The notes beneath the pieces are model-generated. The model had not been told where the DNA came from, did not search any database, and saw only the letters and a list, made by a program, of their open reading frames with translations. Positions 1 through 8,820 of a DNA stretch of 11,747 nt are shown one piece after another (the first letter of the stretch is position 1; each line of letters starts with the position of its first letter). Made by a program: the position numbers and the translations under genes. The stretch lies in contig JADGJG010000851.1 in NCBI GenBank assembly GCA_027596195.1, forward strand, positions 1 to 11,747, given 5' to 3'. Origin of the DNA: Podochytrium sp. JEL0797 (lineage: Eukaryota; Chytridiomycota; Chytridiomycetes; Chytridiales; Chytriomycetaceae).

Positions 1-61
1 CTTTACGTCGGATATATGTATTAATAAGGCAAACAGCAACTCTCAACCAAAAGCAAAAAAA
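1..61 (-). other. 3' flank of the ankyrin gene
   Basis: Sixty-one bases after the TAG at 62-64. The region is A/T-rich on the minus strand, with no exact AATAAA. It is probably 3' UTR; nothing else is recognised. Confidence 0.3.
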
Positions 62-3000
62 CTAAAACCTCCTCCCTCTAAAACAATCATCCTCGCTCTC
101 CCCATTCTGCCGCCTCTCTGCCCACGCATCCAACATCAACCCCGTTAACGCACCCATCTCCTGCAAGAACCCAATCAACAAATTCCGCTTCTGATTCAAC
201 TCCCGCATCTCAAACGCATCCCACTCCAAAAACTCCTCCTGCTCCGAGAGATGGCTTTTCCCGAGTCGAGACCCCGGCTTCGCAATCAATTTATCCAACG
301 CCGTTAGCCCATACGAATCTCTCAAATTGATATCCACCCCACACTCCACAAAATACGCAATCGCAGACGCAATCCTCTCAGGACACACTTGAACATCCGT
401 CGTCGTCCTACCCCTCCAATACCGCGCGCAACACGCCAACCAAGTCTTAACCGCTCCATGAATCACAGTACACCCGACCCCATCCACCCCCACGACCGAC
501 ATCCCCGCATCCTCCATCGCAACCGTCATCGCCGACTTATCCGGCGGTTTCATCGCCCCCCGAAACAACTCACACCTCAAATCATCCACCCACACATCCG
601 CAATCACACTCCTCGCTAACGGCGTAAGCCCCATCGCGTTCCTCAAGTTCCTCAACCCACCCTCCGGGGTCGTCAACGCAACCAAATCGATACACAACCG
701 ATGCCCGAGTTCCCCCATTTCTTCTACAACGCGGCGGAAGCGTAACGGAGCTTCTGCAGCCAAGATGTGGACGGCAAGGTTTCCTTCTGCGTCGACGGAT
801 TCCATGAGCACCCTGCGGGAGGGGTCGTCGAGGTGTCCAATGATGGCATTGATTTTTGGCACGTCGCAGGACGTGATGGCGAGTTTGAAAGGTTCGGGGA
901 GGGGTGGGTTCGTGAAGATGGGTGTGGGGGTGGGAACGAAGGAACGGTATGCGGCGGTGGGTCCGGCGGTGAATCCGTTGACAATGATTTCGCTAAAGTC
1001 CGAGTTTCCGGCTTCACTTGCGCCGTCGTCGATATCCATGGCATCTCCTTCGTGAACACAAAAGAAAAACTCAGTTACTCGAAATGTCGATATCGCGTAC
1101 ATAAAAAAAACACACCTCGCAACTCTTGCTGGCCACCCGCCGCCCGTTCCATCATAACCTCAAGCGAAGACCTTCCCCCAAAAGACCTCAACCTCTCCAC
1201 CAACACCTCCCTCTCTCTCGCCAACCCAGAATTCTTCGGATGCACCCAATCCATCACCTTCCCCCTCCCCGTCCCCGCCAACCGACTCAACTCACCCCCA
1301 GCCTCCGCACAAAGCAAATCCATCGCCGTAAAACCCTGCGACTCCAGTAAATTCACATCGACCCCAGCGTGCAGAAACGCAAGAATCGACGACGCCACAG
1401 CCTCAGCTCCAACAACACGCGGCACTTGCGGCACATACGAGTCTAGCTTCAAATTCACCCTCTGCTGCGCGAGACAACTCGACAAAAACGTTTGCACGAG
1501 TCCATGCACCACACTGCGTCCCTTCTCATCCACCCCTACCACGGGAACTCCGAGCCGTTCCAAACAATCCGTGATATCCGATTTAACGACCCCACCGTTC
1601 CCACCACTAGCAGCCGCCATCGCATCCTCAAACACAGAAAGCGCCAACGCCGTAACCCCCTCTCGATTCCGCATCCCCCTCTCCTCCCCAGAAAGCGGCT
1701 GCACAAGCAACAAAACAAGCGCAGTAATACTCGCCATCTCCACATGCGTACACGTTCGCGGAGACTGCGCCAACAGATGCAACACGGTATCGCCTTCCCC
1801 GGTTTGTCTACACGCGACTTTTCGTCGATCATCCGGGGACAGGAGACGGGTATATTCGAGGGCGCGGTCGAGGTGGAAGTCTTTGATTAGTTGGAGTAGG
1901 TCCGGAGGAGGTGGTGGGTCGGATCTTGGTGGAATTGGGGTGTAGGACGCGGGTGGGGGGCTGTAGGATGCGCGTTGCTCTGTTGTTGGGGTGTACGAGT
2001 CGGGTGAAAGGGGTGATTGGGGGCCCACGGGGCTGAAAGCATCCAAAGCGAAGGAGGTATCGAGTCGCCTTTTCTCTGGAAAAAAAACACGCCATGTGTT
2101 CAGGAGACAGAACCAAAAAAAAATCACCACAAGAAAACAAACGTACTGAGTCGAGGATCCAACGCCCTCTTGACAACATTCCCCATCGAATTCTCGGCCG
2201 ACGGCGCAATCACACTCTTGCCCAAACTCGCCGCCGTCCGCAACCCCAACTCCCTCACCAACGCGTCACACCCGGCCTTCAAACTCTCAAACGCATCCAC
2301 CTGATTCGTCACCTCAAACCCACCCACAGCGCGTTCCAGCAAATCCAACGCAGTACAGTTGTCCGAATTCACGTGATTCACGTCCCATTGCAACAGGAGT
2401 CCGGGAACTTCGGCGGCCCCGGCGGCGGTGGTGGCGCGGCAGTCGGATTCGGCGAGTTTGCTGAAGGTCGAGAAGATGGGACACATGTGGGCCATTTCGA
2501 GGCGGAGGTCGGGTGGGATGGTTCCTTTCCTTCCGGCCAAGCTGATGAATAGACGTGCGAGGTCGTGCAGGATACAACCTCCCAATGCACCGCGTTCGGC
2601 CTTCCAGTAGTTGAAATGAAGGTGGTTCGAGTTCGTCAGGGCCTTGAACACATTCGACATTTCGTCAAAGAAGGCGTCTTTCGGAGGGTCACCGCCGAGG
2701 CCGGCAATAATGGATTTGATTTTTGCAATCATGATGGGCATGAGGTTGTTGACGTCTGGACTGAGGAGAGAGTCTGGGTTGCGCGCCAGGATTTGAAGGA
2801 TTCGAAACTCGTTGGAGGCGATCGAGGGGGGGGAGGAGGAGGAGGAAGAGGCAGCGGCTTCGGGTTCGTAGAGGGCCGCAGCAATGTGGAGGGCTGTCCT
2901 TCCGATGGCATCGCGGATGGAAAGGTCGGCATTGTAGTCCACCAGCGATTCGATGAACGCAACGTCGCGCACTTCGGTTGCCAAGTGCAACAGCGTCCCC

Positions 3001-4649
3001 ATGGAAGCTTTGGTGACGGGATCCAGGAGAATCGCGTTCACGTTGAAAGCTGTCCCTTCATCCGCGAAAAGGTACGACCAGTCTTCAACGGGGATGTGGT
3101 ATTTGCTGTGGAGAAGGAACGGCAGATTGGGAATGATGTCACGCAACACGATTTTGTAGTGCGGATGCTGCGCAAAGTAGCGAATCAACTGCTGAGTCGG
3201 GTGTGGCAATTTGATGTCGGAGTTGTAATGAAGGTGATGGTGAAGATAACGGATGCGTTCAATCACGTATTCTTGACGGGTGTGTAGATGATGGCGAAGC
3301 AACAATAACGCCGAATCGTCTTGCCGCAGATTCAACGCGAGTTCTGTGGCTGACATGGCAAACTTGGGTCCGTTGTGGATCATCACCTTTAGCGGCCTCC
3401 CCACTTCGCCGATGTCAATCAAAAATTGAACAGAATCGGCATGTTTGATGGCGAGATGCACCAAATCCAGCCCGTAAATGACGACTCGCGGACTTTGAAC
3501 GAGGAGAGCCCCCTTGTCGAGCAAAATCAGTTTCTGGGCAACTTCCGCGATAAACTGGGCAATCGCCTTCTCTTCTTGTGGAACTTTTCCTTTCGGATCC
3601 TGCCAATGCATCTGTTTGAGGGCGTCGATGGATTTGACGAGGGTTCCATCCTTCCATCTCCACTGCAAAGACTCGTGAAGCCCATTCTGCATGAGCCTTC
3701 GGATCTCCTTGGGCTTCAAATCCACTTTACGTGGCGAATGGAGCAGAATCCAGTCAAACAACGCCTTGTGGCCGTTGTGGATCGCGAACCCGAGCGGATC
3801 GCGTCCAATCGTGTCGCATCGGGTCGCGAATCCCGAGTCGTGCGCCAAAAACTGGTCGAGAAACGCGTGGAGGTGTTTAACCGACTGCGGATCCATTGTG
3901 CGGAGTTGGCCGCGGTCAACGCGGGCCAACATGCCGAGAAAGGTTGCGTTGCACCAATTGGGGTCGGTGGACTTCCACAGGACGGGGTCTGTGGTGGCGC
4001 GTTTGACGAATTCGGTCACGATGGCAGTGACGGTGGGGGACCACGCGTACTTCATGATGTGGGCGGCGAGAGTCGGCAGGGCAATGGGGCAGCCCAGGGA
4101 GACGAGCAACAACGCAGACTGGGGATGGTTCCCCCACAGACTCATCGCAAACGGCGTGGCTTCGCCAAATTCAGCGACTCTTAGTGTCGCGTCGTTGTAT
4201 TTGAGGGGGCGTGTGAGGAAGGCGGGTTCGTTGAGGAGAGTTTTGTTTGCGCGGAGAAAGTCGGCGAGAAGCGCGGGGAAGGGCAGAAGGAAGACGAGGG
4301 CGGGCACAGCGAGGACTTCGTTGGCGTGGGATGGCACAGGCGACACGGCAAAGACGTCTTTGTGCGAGGTTTGTTTGGCGATGCGCTCAAAGTGCGCAAA
4401 GGCGACGCTGACGACGCACGTCGAGTCGCGCGTGGCAACGGCGTCGAGGGCCTCACGCGCTGCCGCGTTGTCGTTGAGTTCGACGAGAGACGCGCGCGAA
4501 AGTGCCGCATTCTTATACGTAGTGTTCGTATCAGTAAAAGTATCATCCCTTCTTCGTTCTCTCACCAGCGACAAGGGCACACTATACTCTGCGTAGTTGC
4601 GGTGGAAGACCTTGGTGTGTGTGCGGAGTGCAGTGACCGCAGAGGCCAT
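62..4649 (-). CDS. Large three-exon ankyrin-repeat protein (about 1482 aa)
   Basis: Exons are complement(4649..2147), (2075..1116) and (1047..62). Intron 1 (2146..2076, 71 nt) is GTACGT...TTTTCCAG and intron 2 (1115..1048, 68 nt) is GTGTGT...CACGAAG. Both are phase 1, and each restores the next long frame exactly (2503+960+986 nt, divisible by 3). If either intron is retained, a stop follows within about 16 codons. Ankyrin-like stretches lie at residues 163-190, 281-303, 394-413, 433-454 and 550-595; the last, with GTLLHLATEV and GRTALHIAAA, is the most canonical. A Ser tract (601-606) follows. The end of exon 1 (about 550-812), most of exon 2 and most of exon 3 are paralogous modules. Pro-rich linkers open exons 2 and 3 (SPLSPDSYTPTT in exon 2; MDIDDGASEAG then PTPTPIF in exon 3). 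The start at 4649 is supported by a diverged second copy of the same leader at 7560. I see no signal peptide, membrane segment or enzymatic domain. The role is unknown; ankyrin arrays usually bind proteins. I am confident of the gene structure but not of the function. Confidence 0.85.
1048..1115 (-). other. Ankyrin-gene intron 2
   Basis: Donor GTGTGT follows TTG CGA G. The acceptor is CACGAAG, followed by GA GAT GCC ATG GAT. The intron is phase 1 and 68 nt, with a pyrimidine-rich stretch before the acceptor. The exon between this and intron 1 is exactly 960 nt, a symmetrical phase 1-1 exon. The ATG at 1039 is therefore probably internal, although it could serve as a start if this exon were expressed alone. 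Confidence 0.75.
2076..2146 (-). other. Ankyrin-gene intron 1
   Basis: Reading the minus strand, the intron runs from GTACGT to a T-rich tract and CCAG, 71 nt. The exon before it ends one base into a codon (CTC A). The exon after it begins AG AAA AGG CGA, which continues the next open frame without a stop. This merges what look like two neighbouring genes. Confidence 0.85.
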
Positions 4650-5064
4650 GTTGAGGGGAGTGTGTCCAATTTATCGAACTTTTCTTTTTGTTTTGTTATT
4701 TACAAAATACATAAAAAAAGCAGATCCGTCCCAGCCGTCTGCGACATGGGCATAAACACCACCTTCTGTCCGCTGTTGCGCGACGTGGTCCCCAGCGTCT
4801 CGAGGTACCGAATCTGCACGGCAGGCGCGTTCAGAATACCCGCTGCTTCGCGCATGAGTTTGGCGCTTTCGACTTCCGCACGCGCCAAAATACATAGCTT
4901 TTGATTCGCTTTTGATTTTGGTTGGCCGCGTCCAAAAACTCTCCTGCAACTCTTTGCTAAACTTCAGATCCTTAATCGCATTCCACCTTCTTCTTTTTGG
5001 TTACTTTTTTGGGAGAAGCGCGTTGGAAACACGTTCAAGCAAAACCCCACCTCCCAATCTTGAC
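4579..5064 (-). repeat. Segmental duplication, copy A (ankyrin 5' end plus stomatin 3' stump)
   Basis: This matches copy B at 7491-8046. The low-coordinate side holds the true first codons of the ankyrin gene (ATG at 4649). The high-coordinate side holds a stump of stomatin: part of the last exon, the remains of intron 3 and the last bases of exon 3. Similarity starts at CACTATA (4579) and stops after CTTGAC (5064). Copy A is about 70 bases shorter than copy B because of several deletions. Confidence 0.9.
4700..5064 (-). pseudogene. Truncated stomatin pseudogene (last exon and intron remnant)
   Basis: In the minus frame ending near 4700, a stretch of about 54 codons (with ARAEVESAKLMREA, RYLETLGT and QKVVFMPMSQTAGTD) matches the C-terminal helix and tail of the intact stomatin at 7647-8728. 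The natural C-terminus is lost and the frame runs into unrelated residues. Upstream of this block (about 4890-4940) small deletions break the frame, and beyond 5064 nothing of exons 1-3 remains. The copy keeps remnants of stomatin intron 3 (around 4975-5050), so it arose from DNA and not from retrotransposed mRNA. It sits 50-70 bases upstream of the ankyrin-gene ATG, so its relic sequence probably overlaps that gene's promoter. Confidence 0.85.
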
Positions 5065-5166
5065 GTGTTGGGCCCGTGTATGCGACCTAAACGACGACCA
5101 CCCCTTTGTCTTAATTGGGTACGCCCATCATGGTAACGAAACGAATCAAAGTTCTCAAGCATCTAA
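5065..5166. other. Breakpoint spacer with no recognised content
   Basis: This is about 100 bases between the end of stomatin similarity and the beginning of the Met-less open frame. I see no gene, repeat or promoter motif here. It is the likely left junction of the inserted or rearranged segment. The only nearby plus-strand ATG (5183) opens a frame that stops after six codons. Confidence 0.4.
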
Positions 5167-6216
5167 AAGTCTTTACGAATAAATGGTCATACTGTACCCG
5201 TAATTGAGACCGCATCTCCAACCGTTGTTATTCCATCGGCTGCATCAGCTGCCACTATTGGGGTATTGAAACCGCCACTTATATTAGAGGCTGCGTCCAC
5301 AACGGATGATTCCATCAGCAAGCGACAAGCCAAACTATCAAATTCCGAACTGGCCGAATATTCTACCGACGTGAGTGGGACTGTTTCATCGGCTGCTGCG
5401 ACCGCTACCCCGGCTGTCTTGCCACCCGATTCATCTGAAGCAGAGCTTGTGGCATTTTCTACTGATGTGAATGGGCGTGTATTATCAACCGCTGCGGCTG
5501 GATCTGTGCCTCCAACCTACACTGCGGTTGCGCTACCAAAGTCATCTTGTGCAACCGAAGCTGCGACCAACGCAGTTATCAAGTCGTCATCCCAACTTGC
5601 TGTCGCGACTGACCAAGTTGTTGTTTGCACCTGCTTTGCTGTTCCTGCTGACTCTCCTATCACCGCTCAGCCAGATATCGCTAGCACAATCGTCTTGCCA
5701 CCATCTATATCCGCCGCAGAAACCGATCTCGCTTCCGTCGCTTCCAACGTAACTGTACCGCCGCACCCGTCCGCTGCAGTTCCGACCGAATCTGCGACGA
5801 ATATTCCCCATGTAACATCTGCGGCTGCGACTGAGCTGCAGGCTGCTGTGTCGAACTGCGTTGAGCCACGAAAATCCCCTCTAAAGGAGATTGGGACCAC
5901 CATTGTTGTTGTGGCACCCGTCACGTTCACTCCTGATACCAAACCAATTTCTTTTACCACGAACACCACCACCGTGCCTGACAAATTCCCTCCAGCGACA
6001 GATCCAGATGTCTCTACCGCGGCTGTTTTGCCACCATCTACTTCTTGCGCTGTGACTGAGTCCGCCTCCGCCACCACTGCTTTCGTGGTACCAGTAAAAT
6101 CCGAAACTGCTACCGAGACAGCTTTTTCGATTGAGGCCGCTGCAGGCACCACGAAAGAAACCATCACCAAGAAATACACCACCCCTCCAAAACTGAAATC
6201 GCTAAACAGCCTATAA
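5167..6216 (+). CDS. Met-less Ala/Thr/Ser/Pro-rich open frame, probably a 5'-truncated N-terminal region of the kinase relic
   Basis: A continuous open frame of about 349 codons runs from just after the stop at 5164 to the TAA at 6214-6216. I find no ATG in it, so it cannot start by itself in the usual way. The product is low complexity, rich in A, T, S, V and P. It has degenerate repeats: a VLPP-type unit recurs (coding TTGCCACC near 5419, 5695 and 6028), with acidic and Ala-rich spacers, and STDV(S/N)G occurs twice near its start. It ends at the point where frames 6206 onward (kinase) and 6213 onward (a Pro-rich run with FQFPPTKKPAAS) take over. That suggests the three were one protein later split by frameshifts. 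It may be a long disordered N-terminal region whose start was lost at the left breakpoint. A second possibility is an exon with an upstream start exon I cannot find. Confidence 0.45.
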   Translation, partial: KSLRINGHTVPVIETASPTVVIPSAASAATIGVLKPPLILEAASTTDDSISKRQAKLSNSELAEYSTDVSGTVSSAAATATPAVLPPDSSEAELVAFSTDVNGRVLSTAAAGSVPPTYTAVALPKSSCATEAATNAVIKSSSQLAVATDQVVVCTCFAVPADSPITAQPDIASTIVLPPSISAAETDLASVASNVTVPPHPSAAVPTESATNIPHVTSAAATELQAAVSNCVEPRKSPLKEIGTTIVVVAPVTFTPDTKPISFTTNTTTVPDKFPPATDPDVSTAAVLPPSTSCAVTESASATTAFVVPVKSETATETAFSIEAAAGTTKETITKKYTTPPKLKSLNSL

Positions 6217-7429
6217 ACGCACCATTTCAGTTCCCACCTACAAAAAAGCCAGCAGCTTCCACTTTCAACAGTGTTATGCCACCAAAGACGTCTCTCACAA
6301 CTTAATCAATGGCTGCATCGGCCGTGGTGCGTTTGCTCCTGTGTTCGCTGTCGAGTTCCAGAGACAAAGAGGCGTTCATATTGCGATGAAAGCATTCCGC
6401 AAAATCTCAAATTGCAATCAGCAGCACTTTGTGTTGCGCGAGGTGCAGCTGTTGAAGGAACTCGACAGTCCGTTCATCATCAAACTGTATGGGACCTCCC
6501 GAAAACCCCTCTATGCACTCATGGAGCTTGTTGGTGGTGTGGACTTGTTCTCTTACTTGAAGTCCTTGAAGTCCTGAAGGGTACGTCACGCCCTCTTTGT
6601 TTGGAGTCCTTTCAGCTGACAACCATTTAAGGACTTTGGTGAATGGTGGTATGCCAAATTCTATGCTACCGAAATCGTTGTTGAACTGTAATTTTTGCAT
6701 TCCAAATCGATTATTTTTCGTGACCTGAAGCCCGACATAGGTAAGCCATTTACCAATGCTATTAGAGAAGTTTTCGTGCAGAACATTTTTTTGGATGCGG
6801 CGTCATGTGAAACTTTGTGACTTTGGCTTTGCCAAGCGCGTGGAAGGTACCACAAACACCTTCTGTGGCACGCCAGATTATATGGCTTATGAAATTGTGA
6901 GTATTATTCTAAAACCCAAGTTACAACTGAACCTCATCGGAATCAAAAACTGGTGGTTGGCCTTCCACATGGAAAACAGGCCGACTGGTGGTCCCTTGGC
7001 TGTTTGGTGTTCGAGCTGATTTCTGGGAAAAGGCCGTTTCACGGAATCGATGCCAACGAAACATATGGCAACATCCACCACGGCAGGATTCACCGCGACG
7101 ACCAGCGGATCAGATGCCCGTGCCAGGACCTGATCATGCGGTTACTCGAAAGGGAACCACCGAAGAGGTTGCCCCACTGGTTCCGGAACATTCACAGGGA
7201 CCAAGTGGCGGCCAAACGGCTCCAGCCGCCATTCGTTCCGGGGTATGTGGCAGCGGCGGAAGACGGCCGTGATTGGGATGACTTGCTTGATCGCGGTATG
7301 GCTTGTGGGAGGGGGGGCAAGGAAGCTTGTCCTGAAAATTTTCAGATTTCCAAAAGTTGGGGTATTTCAAAAAAAAAAATAGAAGTGCATCTTTCATATT
7401 CGAACTATAAACGCAGTTTCGATGGTTAG
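6206..7429 (+). pseudogene. Decayed AGC-family (PKA/PKG-like) Ser/Thr protein kinase
   Basis: In order I see a glycine loop (GRGAFAPVF, about 6320-6345), a catalytic Lys context (HIAMKAFRK), the alpha-C Glu (LREVQLLKEL), GGVDLFSYLK, FLHSKSIIFRDLKPD (about 6690-6737), [24 protein letters not shown] (APE has become AYE), [21 protein letters not shown], and a C-tail ending LQPPFVPG (about 7245). Putative introns are 6581-6631 and 6741-6781. A third donor at 6897 (GTGAGT) lacks a convincing acceptor before about 6950. Decay: in-frame TGA at 6575, in-frame TAA at 6689, a frameshift between NIFLDA and RHVKLC near 6800, and loss of several residues between KRL and WF in the C-lobe. Upstream frames also disagree around 6210 and 6300. 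It lies opposite in strand to all intact genes. The family call is firm; the PKA/PKG subfamily is less sure. It cannot encode a working kinase as read. Confidence 0.8.
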
Positions 7430-7560
7430 ATAAACTCGTGTTTGAAAAGGCGCAGGAATCGTGCACTCGGAATTCGCTGTTCGATCCGTACACTATACGC
7501 AGTGTATGTCCGGTGGAAGAACTTGGAGTGTGTGCCGAATCCCATGACCGCAGAGGCCAT
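7426..7560 (-). pseudogene. 5' stump of a second ankyrin gene
   Basis: The ATG at 7558-7560 opens a 44-codon frame. Its first 24 codons match the start of the large ankyrin gene: both begin MASAV and share TH-K-FHR-Y--YSV, with 14 of 25 codons identical. After the shared part the frame wanders (RIEQRIPSARFLRLF) and stops at 7426. The rest of that gene's body is absent and is replaced by the kinase relic. It sits directly downstream of the stomatin stop, the same order seen in copy A. Confidence 0.75.
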
Positions 7561-8046
7561 GTTGAGAGTCCGCAAAAGAAAAATTGGAACATATTTTTGT
7601 TTTGTTTGCCCTTGTTTTGTTTTTTGCCAAAGTCGCGTCAAAAGAATCATTTGTTTCCAAGATGTTCCAACACGGTCGCCTTTGTGAGCGACAGATCCGT
7701 CCCAGCCGTCTGCGACATGGGCATAAACACCACCTTCTGTCCGCTGTTACGTGACATGGTGCCCAACGTCTCAAGGTATCGAATCTGCATGGCCGCAGGC
7801 GCGTTCAGAATATCCGCTGCCTCGCGCATAAGTTTGGCGCTTTCGACTTCCGCACGCGCCAAAATCACTTTAGATTCACCAATACGTTTTTGCTTGGCCG
7901 CGGCAGACAGCGTTTCCTGCAACTCTTTGCTAAACTTGAGATCCTTGATCAAAATGCTGGATGAATCGCCATGGTTTTTTATCGATCAGTTGCATTTTTT
8001 TTGGGAGAAACGCCTTCGAGCAAAAAACCCACCTCTCAATCTTGAC
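7491..8046 (-). repeat. Segmental duplication, copy B (ankyrin 5' stump plus intact stomatin 3' end)
   Basis: This is the partner of 4579-5064. Here the stomatin side belongs to the intact gene, and the ankyrin side is a stump that loses similarity below 7491. The stop-proximal spacer (about 7590-7690) holds sequence absent from copy A. Copies A and B flank the kinase segment in the same orientation. Confidence 0.9.
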
Positions 8047-8728
8047 TCCCCAACTCGCCGCCGGTTCTTCGATAATCTCCAAAATAGCCTGCGCAATACT
8101 CTCACGATGCTCAAGCGTTTCCTGCAATGTTTTCGTCCCCATAATGTGACGCAGCGTCGTTTGCGTTCTTTCAATCAACGCGTACCGTACGTTGGCCACC
8201 AAAAACGTGGCGGTGTACGGGTCCACGACCTCCCAATAGAGAACCGAGTCGATGGCGATATTGACGTTGTCTTTGGTGGTAATGATTTGCTCGGGAATGT
8301 TCTAGGAAATGTGTTTGTTGGAGGGGGGGAAAGGACACAAACAACACGCCAAACCTCAATCTGAATCTTGATATCAGCCCGAACAATCTTTTCCGTGATT
8401 ACATTAATCTTCCACAGACCCGGATCAACGCTATCCACGAGAAACGCATTAATAAAAAGTTGAACCCCCCACGCGAATACCTCTTATAATATCTGCCATA
8501 ACGACTAATCAACCCAACGGACCCTTGATCAATCACGCGGAACGGATTCGGACAACAAAAGCAGCACGGAAACATGCCAAAGAAGCCACAGCAGTCCCCA
8601 ATCATGTTCATGAAAAACTCGTACGTGGCCGCGTTCTCGTTGCGCGCCAATTGCAGCTCGTGCGCGTAGGATCGCTGCATGGCGCGTCCGTCACTGCCGA
8701 TCTCGACAACAGCGAGGGGGGTGGTCAT
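7647..8728 (-). CDS. Stomatin-family (SPFH/band 7) membrane protein, 300 aa
   Basis: Exons are complement(8728..8481), (8430..8355), (8301..8033) and (7956..7647), 903 nt in total. Introns are 50, 53 and 76 nt; all are GT-AG and all are needed to keep the domain in frame. The protein has a variable N-terminus and a Cys-rich hydrophobic patch PCCFCC (residues 54-59), probably a palmitoylated membrane contact and not a full hairpin. The SPFH domain follows: NPFRVIDQGSVGLISRYGR, then VDPGL, then TTKDNVNIAIDSVLYW. Next is a helical region (ARAEVESAKLMREA) and the conserved oligomerisation tail QKVVFMPMSQ. Family members form ring-like oligomers on the inner face of membranes and organise cholesterol-rich domains or regulate channels; which one applies here is not visible. 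It starts 92 bases after the SLA1 stop. A truncated paralogue lies at 4700-5064. Confidence 0.9.
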
Positions 8729-8820
8729 GTGAATCGACTTTGGAAAAAATTGTCACACCAAAACAAAAAATCATTTATTTACGCATTTTTATTTTTGCGC
8801 GCCTCCCCTCACCATCCAAA
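8729..8820 (-). promoter_or_regulatory. 92-base intergenic: SLA1 3' end and stomatin promoter
   Basis: This is a very short A/T-rich spacer in a head-to-tail pair. It must hold both the 3' processing signals of SLA1 and the start region of stomatin unless those overlap the coding sequence. No clear TATA element or other named promoter motif is visible. Confidence 0.4.
8774..8793 (-). terminator. Two AATAAA-type poly(A) signals of SLA1
   Basis: On the minus strand AATAAA occurs at 8793-8788 and 8779-8774, about 28 and 42 bases after the SLA1 stop codon. The position and spacing suit a polyadenylation signal for a short 3' UTR. Confidence 0.5.

Noticed and set aside
767..1945. Plus-strand open frame of 392 codons
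   Set aside because: It lies opposite two exons of the ankyrin gene, crosses the intron, and has a Pro/Ser/Arg-rich composition typical of an antisense shadow.
62..4649. Three independent tandem ankyrin genes
   Set aside because: Both junctions contain in-phase GT-AG introns, and the middle piece has an implausible start inside intron sequence.
5400..6120. CRISPR-like or satellite array
   Set aside because: The repeats are degenerate protein-level units without constant repeat and spacer lengths, in eukaryotic DNA.
5667..6182. Minus-strand 171-codon frame that starts with Met and a hydrophobic, signal-peptide-like segment
   Set aside because: Third codon positions coincide with those of the longer plus frame, so codon bias cannot decide. 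I preferred the plus strand because it is twice as long, runs into the kinase and shares its Pro-rich linker. Homology in a relative would settle it.
5266..6216. Secreted or cell-wall Ser/Thr-rich protein gene
   Set aside because: The composition would fit, but there is no Met, no signal peptide at the start and no stop-free link to an upstream exon.
5065..7490. Transposable element carrying the kinase
   Set aside because: I saw no terminal inverted repeats, target-site duplication, transposase, reverse transcriptase or poly(A) tail; the flanking repeats are the duplicated gene borders.
7438..8364. Plus-strand open frame of 308 codons across the stomatin gene
   Set aside because: The minus strand carries clear SPFH motifs with matching splice sites; the plus frame has no recognisable domain.
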